From Nocardiopsis sp. MG754419 (GTDB lineage Bacteria; Actinomycetota; Actinomycetes; Streptosporangiales; Streptosporangiaceae), in the NCBI RefSeq assembly GCF_018207095.1, contig NZ_QOCZ01000009.1:1-64000 (forward strand): a stretch of DNA of 64,000 nt, read 5' to 3'. The position numbers and the translations under genes were made by a program. Below, in pieces: positions 35,655-42,503 of the stretch. The notes under the pieces were generated by a model, which saw nothing but the letters and a program-made list of their open reading frames with translations, was not told the origin of the DNA and made no database searches. Position 1 is the first letter of the stretch. Every line of letters starts with the position of its first letter.

Positions 35655-36674
35655 ATGCGGCGTCCGACGATCATGGACATCGCCAGGGCGGCGGGCGTGT
35701 CCAAGGGGGCGGTCTCGTACGCCCTCAACGGCCGTCCCGGTGTCTCCGAGGCCACGCGGGAGCGGATCCTCAGTATCGCCAGCGACCTCGGCTGGGCGCC
35801 CAGCAACCCCGCCCGCGCGCTCGCGCCCGGTGGCCGGGTCGGCGCGATCGGCATGGTGGTGGACCGCCCCGCCCGGTCCCTCGGTATCGAACCGTTCTTC
35901 ATGCAACTGGTCTCGGGCGTGGAGACCGAACTCGCCGCCGTCGGCATCGACCTGATGCTCCAGGTCGCCGACAACGTCGACTCCGAGATCGCGGTGTACC
36001 GCCGCTGGGCCGCCGAGCGCCGCGTCGACGGGGTCGTCATCGTGGATCTGCGGGTGGAGGACCCTCGCCCGGAGGCGATGGGCGTCCTGCCGCTCCCCGC
36101 CGTGGTCCTGGGCGGGCCGGAGGGCACCGGTGGCCTGCCATGCCTGTACACCGACGACGCCGCCTCGGTCCGTGAGGTGGTGCACTACCTCGCCGCGCTG
36201 GGGCACCGGCGGATCGTGCGGGTGGCCGGTCCCGAGGACTTCGTGCACACACGGGACCGGTCCGCGGCCTTCCAACAGGCGGCCCGGCGGGCCGGGCTGG
36301 ACGAGGCGCGCACCGTGCACGCCGACTACTCCGGGGAGGACGGCGGCCGTACCACCCGGCGTCTTCTCGCCGACGCGGAGCCGCCCACCGCGCTGGTCTA
36401 CGACAACGACCTGATGGCGTTGGCCGGCCTCGGAGTGGCCTCGGAGATGGGCGTGGACGTGCCCTCGCAGCTGTCCATCGTGGCCTGGGACGACTCCGCG
36501 CTGTGCCGATTGGTGCGCCCCTCGCTCACCGCGATCAGTCGCGACGTCGTCGCCCACGGGCGCCGGGTGGCCCAGATGCTCAACGGCGTGCTGTCGGGGG
36601 AGCGGGTCGCCAACGAGGAGACCCCCCTGGGTGAACTCCGACCGCGGGGGAGCACGGGCCCGCTGCTCCCCTGA
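35655..36674 (+). CDS. LacI-family transcriptional regulator of the mannoside uptake operon
   Basis: 339 residues from ATG 35655, chosen because LacI proteins usually start about five residues before the TIMDIA helix; GTG 35652, TTG 35643 and ATG 35625 are in frame, and the GGGAGG at 35633 suits none perfectly. The HTH is TIMDIARAAGVSKGAVSYAL with hinge region after it. The periplasmic-binding-like domain follows (VGAIGMVVDRPARSLG, FFMQLVSGVETELAAVG, LVYDNDLMALAGLGVASEMG, LSIVAWDDSALCRLVRPSLT). Likely a sugar-released repressor of itself and of the downstream transporter-mannosidase operon, via AACCGGTT sites. Confidence 0.88.
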   Translation: MRRPTIMDIARAAGVSKGAVSYALNGRPGVSEATRERILSIASDLGWAPSNPARALAPGGRVGAIGMVVDRPARSLGIEPFFMQLVSGVETELAAVGIDLMLQVADNVDSEIAVYRRWAAERRVDGVVIVDLRVEDPRPEAMGVLPLPAVVLGGPEGTGGLPCLYTDDAASVREVVHYLAALGHRRIVRVAGPEDFVHTRDRSAAFQQAARRAGLDEARTVHADYSGEDGGRTTRRLLADAEPPTALVYDNDLMALAGLGVASEMGVDVPSQLSIVAWDDSALCRLVRPSLTAISRDVVAHGRRVAQMLNGVLSGERVANEETPLGELRPRGSTGPLLP

Positions 36675-36700
36675 ACGCGGGCCCGGCGCGTCGTGCCCGC

Positions 36701-36713
36701 GGAACCGGTTCAG
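36701..36713 (+). promoter_or_regulatory. Second AACCGGTT operator, upstream of the transporter operon
   Basis: GGAACCGGTTCAG matches 12 of 13 positions of the site before the lacI-family gene, including the AACCGGTTCAG stretch. A weaker copy, ACCCGGTTCAG, lies at 36824-36834. Both precede the binding-protein gene at 36934. Confidence 0.6.
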
Positions 36714-36857
36714 CGTCGTTGCCTCCACGTGTCCACGGCCCATCATGGCTGTTACAAGCGGATAACACCGAAGTGACGGGGATTGACGGGGTTCCGCCGC
36801 GCATGTTGTTGTTAACGTCACTTACCCGGTTCAGCAACGGTCCTTCGCGCTCACTAT

Positions 36858-36871
36858 TGGGAGCGCTCCCA
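36858..36871 (+). promoter_or_regulatory. CelR/CebR-type operator TGGGAGCGCTCCCA
   Basis: Perfect 14-bp palindrome identical to the operator described for Thermobifida fusca CelR, the cellobiose-responsive LacI-family repressor of cellulase genes (CebR in Streptomyces). It sits 63 bp before the lipoprotein start, a repressor-like position. It implies that this operon also answers to a second LacI-type regulator that is not encoded here. Confidence 0.8.
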
Positions 36872-36933
36872 GCCTTCCTCGAAGGAATCGGCTACCCCCC
36901 GAAAGGACCGACCGGGTGAAAGGAGGAGTCGAG

Positions 36934-38625
36934 ATGAGATCTCTGAGGCTTCCCGCCGCCCTGGCGGCCGTGGCGCTCATCGCCACGGCCTGCTCGGACG
37001 AGGGCGGGGATGGGTCCTCCGGGGGGTACCCCAGGAACGAGACCCTGTACACGACGGGTACGGCGTGGAGCCCGCCCACCAACTGGAACCCGATCATGCG
37101 GGGCCAGTACGCGGTCGGCACCTTCGGTCTGGCGTACGAGTCGCTCTTCCACTACGACCCGGAGGCCGGAGAGTACGTCCACTGGCTCGCCGAGAGCGAC
37201 GAGTGGACCGACGAGGACACCCACGTCATTACCCTGCGCTCCGGTATGACCTGGAACGACGGTGAGGCCATCGACGCCGAGGACGTGGTCGCCACGCTCG
37301 AACTCGGTCAGATGGAGGTCCACTACAGCAACGTGTGGAACTACGTGGAGAGCGTGGAGGCGACCGGTGACCTGGAGGTCACCGTCGACTTCTCCGAGAC
37401 GCGTCCGCAGGAGTGGATGAACTGGGCCTACTCCACCCCCATCGTCCCCGAGCACGTCTGGGGCGAGGCGAGCCAGGACGAGCTCACCGACAACCCCAAC
37501 AACGACCCGGTCGGCAGCGGGCCCTACGTCTACGAGAACCACGCCGACGACCGCATGGTCTGGAAGCGCAACGACGACTGGTGGGGCATCGAGGCGCTGG
37601 GCCTGGAGATGCAGCCGACCTACATCGTGGACATCGTCAACTCGTCCAACGAGGTCACGATGAACATGCTCAACGGTGGAGAGGTCGACGCCTCCAACAA
37701 CTTCCTCCCCGGCATCGACCAGGTCATCGACGGACAGAACGTCACCAGCTTCTACGACGGACCGCCCTACATGCAGTCCGCCAACACCGCCTGGCTGATC
37801 TTCAACCACGACCGTGAGCCCCTGAACGACCCCGAGTTCCGCAAGGCGCTCGCGCACGCCATCAACATGGACCAGATCATCGAGGGCCCCTACTCGAACC
37901 TCGTCCAGGCCGCGAGCCCCACGGGTCTCCTCCCGCAGTGGGACGACTTCATCGACCACGAGCTCGTCGAGGAGGAGGGCCACCGCTTCGACGCGGACGA
38001 GGCCGTGAGCCTGCTCGAGGAAGCCGGGTACACCGACGAGGACGGCGACGGCTTCGTCGAGGACCCCGACGGCGAGCCCATCTCCCTGACCCTGCAGGTC
38101 CCCTCCGGGTGGACCGACTGGATGGAGTCGGCCAGCGTCATCGCGGACAACGCCCGGGCCGTGGGGATCAACCTGGAGTCGGCGACCCCCGACGAGGACC
38201 TCCTGGTCACCGACCGCAACGAGGGCGACTTCGACATGGTGATCAACAACGAGCGCCAGTTGAGCAACACGCCCTGGACCTACTACGACTACCTCTTCCA
38301 GCTGCCGGTGCGCGACCAGCAGACCACCGCGAACTTCGGTCGCTACGAGAACGAGGAGGCGTGGGAGCTGGTCGAGGACTTCGCCGCCGTCCCCGCGGAC
38401 GACCAGGAGGCCGCCGCCGAGATCGCCGCGCAGATCCAGGAGATCCAGCTCGCCGAGGTCCCGGCCATCCCCCTCTGGTACAACGGCCTCTGGTCGCAGC
38501 AGACCAACGGGGTCTGGACCAACTGGCCCAGCGAATCCGGTGACCCGGGCTACGCCACCATGTGGCACGGCTGGTACGAGCTCGGTTCCGTCGACACCCT
38601 CGCCCAGATCCAACTCGCCGAATAA
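36934..38625 (+). CDS. Oligosaccharide ABC transporter substrate-binding lipoprotein (SBP family 5)
   Basis: 563 residues from ATG 36934, which has a textbook AAAGGAGG 7 bases upstream; a GTG at 36916 is less likely. Lipobox ATAC with Cys20. SBP_bac_5 features: NWNPIMRGQYAVGTFGLAYE, LRSGMTWNDGEAIDAEDVVA, GSGPYVYENHADDRMVWKRN, FRKALAHAINMDQI. The family is best known for peptides, but Thermotoga members bind mannobiose or cellobiose. The beta-mannosidase in this operon and the CelR-type site argue for beta-manno- or gluco-oligosaccharides. First gene of a six-gene operon. Confidence 0.9.
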   Translation: MRSLRLPAALAAVALIATACSDEGGDGSSGGYPRNETLYTTGTAWSPPTNWNPIMRGQYAVGTFGLAYESLFHYDPEAGEYVHWLAESDEWTDEDTHVITLRSGMTWNDGEAIDAEDVVATLELGQMEVHYSNVWNYVESVEATGDLEVTVDFSETRPQEWMNWAYSTPIVPEHVWGEASQDELTDNPNNDPVGSGPYVYENHADDRMVWKRNDDWWGIEALGLEMQPTYIVDIVNSSNEVTMNMLNGGEVDASNNFLPGIDQVIDGQNVTSFYDGPPYMQSANTAWLIFNHDREPLNDPEFRKALAHAINMDQIIEGPYSNLVQAASPTGLLPQWDDFIDHELVEEEGHRFDADEAVSLLEEAGYTDEDGDGFVEDPDGEPISLTLQVPSGWTDWMESASVIADNARAVGINLESATPDEDLLVTDRNEGDFDMVINNERQLSNTPWTYYDYLFQLPVRDQQTTANFGRYENEEAWELVEDFAAVPADDQEAAAEIAAQIQEIQLAEVPAIPLWYNGLWSQQTNGVWTNWPSESGDPGYATMWHGWYELGSVDTLAQIQLAE

Positions 38626-38633
38626 CGAACACG

Positions 38634-38666
38634 GGTGGGGCGCCCCCTGTCGGGAGGCGCCCCACC
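38634..38666 (+). terminator. Intercistronic hairpin after the binding-protein gene
   Basis: Perfect 11-bp stem GGTGGGGCGCC (38634-38644) with GGCGCCCCACC (38656-38666), 9 bp beyond the lipoprotein stop and before the permease start. Likely a partial terminator or 3'-end stabiliser giving excess binding protein; inferred from position. Confidence 0.55.
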
Positions 38667-38687
38667 TCCGCACCCCTGGAGGATTCC

Positions 38688-39683
38688 GTGTGGCGTTACA
38701 TCGGACGCAAACTCGGCATCTACACGATCACCTTCGTGATCGCGGTCACCATCAACTGGATGATCCCCCGCTTCATGCCGGGTGACCCGGTACGCAGCAT
38801 GCTCAACCGGGCCTCGGTCTCCGACCCGGAGGCGCTGGAGCGCATGAGCGACTACTACGAGGGCGTGTTCGGCGTCGACGCCCCTCTGCACGAGCAGTAC
38901 CTGAACTTCTGGGCCGGGCTCCTCCGCGGGGACCTCGGCATCAGTGCGTGGCTCTACCCCGAGCCGGTCGCCGACATCATCCTGCGCGCCGTGCCCTTCA
39001 CCCTGGGCCTGCTCCTGCCGGCCATCATCCTGAGCTGGATCGTGGGCAACTACGTCGGGGCCTTCGCCGCCCGCAGCAAGGTCCTGGACAACACGGTCCT
39101 GCCGGTCGGCTACATCCTCACCGCGACCCCCTACATGTGGCTGGCCCTCCTCCTGGCCTGGGCCCTGGGCGTGGTCGGCGGATTCTTCCCCGCGGCGGGC
39201 GGTTACAGCTTCGCGCTGACCCCCTCGTTCACGTGGCCGTTCATCTCCAACCTGCTCACCCACTGGTTCCTGCCGTTCCTGTCCATGTTCATCGTGGCGC
39301 TCGGGGGGTGGGCGATCGGGATGCGCAACATGATCATCTACGAGTTGGAGGCGGACTACTCCAACTACCTGCAGGCCCTGGGCGCACCGCGCCGACTGAT
39401 CCGTCGCTACGCGTTCCGCAACGCGATGCTGCCGCAGATCACCGGGCTCGCGGTCCAGCTCGGCACCATCATCTCCGGTGCCCTGCTCACCGAGATCGTG
39501 TTCAACTACCCCGGCCTCGGGATGCTGATCCTCAACGCGCTCAACAACCGGGACTACTTCATCCTGCAGGGCGCCTTCCTGTTCGTGGTGATCGGCGTTC
39601 TCATCGCCAACTTCATCATCGACATCATCTACGTCCTCGTCGATCCGCGCACGCGTGTGCAGATGACGGGAGGAGCATCATGA
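38688..39683 (+). CDS. ABC transporter permease 1 (DppB/OppB family)
   Basis: 331 residues from GTG 38688 with TGGAGG. Typical DppB layout: first helix IYTITFVIAVTINWMIPRFMPG, a large external loop, then five helices. The EAA loop is ADYSNYLQALGAPRRLIRRY, and the C-terminal GALLTEIVFNYPGLGMLI is a hallmark of this family. It pairs with permease 2 to form the membrane channel. Its stop overlaps the next start (ATGA at 39680-39683). Confidence 0.93.
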   Translation: MWRYIGRKLGIYTITFVIAVTINWMIPRFMPGDPVRSMLNRASVSDPEALERMSDYYEGVFGVDAPLHEQYLNFWAGLLRGDLGISAWLYPEPVADIILRAVPFTLGLLLPAIILSWIVGNYVGAFAARSKVLDNTVLPVGYILTATPYMWLALLLAWALGVVGGFFPAAGGYSFALTPSFTWPFISNLLTHWFLPFLSMFIVALGGWAIGMRNMIIYELEADYSNYLQALGAPRRLIRRYAFRNAMLPQITGLAVQLGTIISGALLTEIVFNYPGLGMLILNALNNRDYFILQGAFLFVVIGVLIANFIIDIIYVLVDPRTRVQMTGGAS

Positions 39684-40588
39684 GCAACGTCGCCGGCGCT
39701 CCGGGGGCCGACGCCGCCACCCCCGCCGAACCCGTCGCTGAACGCGGCCGCTCGGAGATCCTGCACTTCGCCGGGCGCAACCCCAAGCTGCTCATCGGTG
39801 CGGGTGTGGTCCTCACACTGCTGCTCACCGGGCTCATCGGACCCCTGTTCGTCGACCACGGTCCCAACGAGTACATCGGCCCCAAGAACCAGCCGCCGAG
39901 CGGCGAGTACTGGCTGGGGACCACCTCGTTCGGGCAGGACATCTGGGCCCAGTTCGTCTACGGCCTGCGTTCGACCTTCATGATCGGCGCCCTCGGCGGC
40001 GGCATCGCCTTCCTCCTGGGCACCACCATCGGCTTCCTGGCCGGTTACAAGGGCGGGATCGTCGACGAGATCCTCAACCTGATCACCAACGTGGTCCTGG
40101 TGCTGCCCACGCTGGTCGTGCTCATCGTGGCCGTCAGCTACCTGCAGGTGGAGGGTCTGCTGGTGCAGGGGCTGTTCATCGGCCTCACCTCCTGGCCGTG
40201 GGCCGCCCGCGCGGTGCGCTCCCAGGCCCTGACCCTGGCCAACCGCGACTACGTGGACCTGGCCCGCCTCAGCGGTCGGCGCACCTGGAGGATCATCACG
40301 TCGGAGATCGCCCCCAACATGAGCTCCTACCTGATGATGTCGTTCATCCTCCTGTTCGGCGGCGCCATCCTCATCGCGGCCGGACTCGACTTCATCGGTC
40401 TGGGCCCCGCGGGCGGTGTCTCCCTCGGCCTCATGTTGGAGAGCTCCATGCAGTGGAGCGCGCTCCAGCTCGGCCTGTGGTGGTGGTTCATCCCACCGGG
40501 TGCCGGGATCACCGCGATCGTCGGTTCGATGTACATCCTCAACGTCGGGTTGGACGAGGTCTTCAACCCCAAGCTGCGGGAGCTGTGA
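39680..40588 (+). CDS. ABC transporter permease 2 (DppC/OppC family)
   Basis: 302 residues. N-terminal cytosolic tail (1-30), first helix LLIGAGVVLTLLLTGLIGPLF, the family signature GEYWLGTTSFGQDIWAQFVYGLRSTF, and the EAA loop DYVDLARLSGRRTWRIITSEIAPN. C-terminal helices end in ILNVGLDEVFNPKLREL, the usual DppC ending. Four-base overlap with permease 1 and TGATG overlap with the next ATPase gene show tight coupling. Confidence 0.93.
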   Translation: MSNVAGAPGADAATPAEPVAERGRSEILHFAGRNPKLLIGAGVVLTLLLTGLIGPLFVDHGPNEYIGPKNQPPSGEYWLGTTSFGQDIWAQFVYGLRSTFMIGALGGGIAFLLGTTIGFLAGYKGGIVDEILNLITNVVLVLPTLVVLIVAVSYLQVEGLLVQGLFIGLTSWPWAARAVRSQALTLANRDYVDLARLSGRRTWRIITSEIAPNMSSYLMMSFILLFGGAILIAAGLDFIGLGPAGGVSLGLMLESSMQWSALQLGLWWWFIPPGAGITAIVGSMYILNVGLDEVFNPKLREL

Positions 40589-41541
40589 TGACCCTGCGCG
40601 TCAAGGACCTGAAGGTCTACTACCAGACCCTGCGCGGGGACGTCCACGCCCTCGACGGGGTGAGCTTCGACCTCGCCGACGGCGAGATCATGGGTCTGGC
40701 GGGAGAGTCCGGCTGTGGCAAGACCACGCTCGGCAAGAGCCTGATCCGGCTGGACGGCCGGATGCGCCACGTGGGCGGCACGATCGAGCTGAACGGGGCC
40801 GAGGTCCCGATCACCGACGAACGCGCCATGAACCCGCTGCGCTACCACGAGATCTCCCTCATCCCGCAGTACGCGATGAGCGCGCTCAACCCCACCCGCA
40901 AGATCGGGCGGATGATCAACGAGCTGTTGCGCGCACGCGGGGTGCGTCCGTCGAAGGTCGCCGACGAGCTGCGGCGCCGCCTGGAACTGGTGGGTCTCGA
41001 CCCCGACGTCCTCAACCGGTTCCCGATCGAGCTGTCCGGCGGGATGAAGCAGCGCGTGGTCATGGTCATGGCCACCCTGCTGGACCCGTCGCTGCTCATC
41101 GCCGACGAGGCCACCTCCGCACTGGACGTGTCCACGCAGCGTTCGGTGGCCGAGTCCATGGTGGAGTTCCGGGACCGCGGGTTCGTCAAGAGCATGATCT
41201 TCGTGACCCACGACATCTCGCTCGTCTACCAGATGGCCGACACGGTCATGGTGATGTACGCGGGTCAGGTCGCCGAGAAGGGCCCGGCGAGCACGATCAT
41301 CAACGATCCGCAGCATCCCTACACCAAGATGCTCATCGGTGCCCTGCCCGAAGTGGGTTCCACCACGACCGAGGCCCGCCTGGAGGGCATTCCGGGCACC
41401 CCGCCCGGTCTGCTCAAGCCGCCCACCGGCTGCCGGTTCAAGGAGCGGTGCCCGATCGCCTCGGAGGAGTGCGACGAGACGCCGCCGCTGGTCGAGATCG
41501 ATACCGGCCACTGGGCCGCCTGCTGGAAGACGGGGAGGTAG
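40588..41541 (+). CDS. ABC transporter ATP-binding protein 1 (DppD/OppD family)
   Basis: 317 residues. Walker A GESGCGKTT (about 40-48), Q-loop SLIPQYAMSALNPT, signature LSGGMKQR, Walker B LLIADEATSALD and switch His in FVTHDISLV. The C-terminal oligo_HPY extension has HPYTKMLIGALPE and a Cys cluster (GCRFKERCPIASEEC), which in relatives binds an iron-sulfur centre. Starts within the permease stop. Confidence 0.94.
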   Translation: MTLRVKDLKVYYQTLRGDVHALDGVSFDLADGEIMGLAGESGCGKTTLGKSLIRLDGRMRHVGGTIELNGAEVPITDERAMNPLRYHEISLIPQYAMSALNPTRKIGRMINELLRARGVRPSKVADELRRRLELVGLDPDVLNRFPIELSGGMKQRVVMVMATLLDPSLLIADEATSALDVSTQRSVAESMVEFRDRGFVKSMIFVTHDISLVYQMADTVMVMYAGQVAEKGPASTIINDPQHPYTKMLIGALPEVGSTTTEARLEGIPGTPPGLLKPPTGCRFKERCPIASEECDETPPLVEIDTGHWAACWKTGR

Positions 41542-41545
41542 CGCC

Positions 41546-42457
41546 GTGCTGGAACTGAGCCACGTGCACAAGGTGTACCGGGTGGGCGCCTTCGGCGCCG
41601 GCACGATGCGCGCGGTGCGCGACGTGAGCCTGGTGGTGCGCCCCGGTGAGGTGGTGTCGCTGATCGGGGAGTCGGGCAGCGGCAAGAGCACCCTCGGCAA
41701 GATGGTGCTGGGGCTGACCAAGCCCACCCAGGGCACCATCACCTTCGAGGGGAACGACGTGACCCGCCTGCGGGGGTTCGGCGCGAAGAAGGAGTACTAC
41801 CGCCACGTGCAGGGCGTCTTCCAGGACCCCTTCAGCTCCTTCAACCCCATCTTCAAGGCCGACCGGGTCTTCGAGATGATCCGCACCTCCTACTTCCCGG
41901 CGATCTCCGACGCCGCCTGGAGGGCGAAGGTCCTGGACGTGGTCGGCACGGTCCGGCTGGACCCCGACAACGTCCTGAACAAGTACCCGCACCAGCTCAG
42001 TGGCGGACAGCTGCAACGGCTGCTCATCGCGCGGGCGCTGCTGCTGGACATCCGGCTGCTGGTGGCCGACGAGATCATCAGCATGCTGGACGCCTCGACC
42101 CGGATCGACGTGCTCAACCTGCTGGCCGATCTCAAGGAACGCGGTCTGGGGATCCTCTTCGTCACCCACGACCTGTCCCTGGGCAACTACGTCAGCGACC
42201 GGTCGGTGATCCTGCGCAAGGGAGCCATCGCCGAGATGGGGCCGACCCGCAGGGTGTTCGAGAACCCGCTGCACCCCTACAGCCGCCACCTGCTCTCGTG
42301 CGTGCCCCAGCTGCACCGCACCTGGGCGGAGGTCGACGCCGAACTGGCCGCGAACCCGCCCGAGGACGTCGAACTGCCCACCGTCGCCGAGGGCGACGAC
42401 TCCGCCCCGCTGGTGGAGGCCGAGGAAGGGCACTTCGTCGGCATCGACCAACGCTGA
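41546..42457 (+). CDS. ABC transporter ATP-binding protein 2 (DppF/OppF family)
   Basis: 303 residues from GTG 41546, whose ribosome site GGGGAGG overlaps the end of the first ATPase gene. Walker A GESGSGKST, Q-loop GVFQDPFSSFNPI, signature LSGGQLQR, Walker B LLVADEIISMLD, switch His FVTHDLSLG. HPYSRHLLSCVPQ begins the oligo_HPY tail, which lacks the Cys cluster of its partner. The two ATPases form the heterodimer driving uptake. Confidence 0.94.
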   Translation: MLELSHVHKVYRVGAFGAGTMRAVRDVSLVVRPGEVVSLIGESGSGKSTLGKMVLGLTKPTQGTITFEGNDVTRLRGFGAKKEYYRHVQGVFQDPFSSFNPIFKADRVFEMIRTSYFPAISDAAWRAKVLDVVGTVRLDPDNVLNKYPHQLSGGQLQRLLIARALLLDIRLLVADEIISMLDASTRIDVLNLLADLKERGLGILFVTHDLSLGNYVSDRSVILRKGAIAEMGPTRRVFENPLHPYSRHLLSCVPQLHRTWAEVDAELAANPPEDVELPTVAEGDDSAPLVEAEEGHFVGIDQR

Positions 42458-42503
42458 CCCGCCCCTCGCACGGGACGCCGCACACCTAGGAAGAGGAACG
42501 CGC

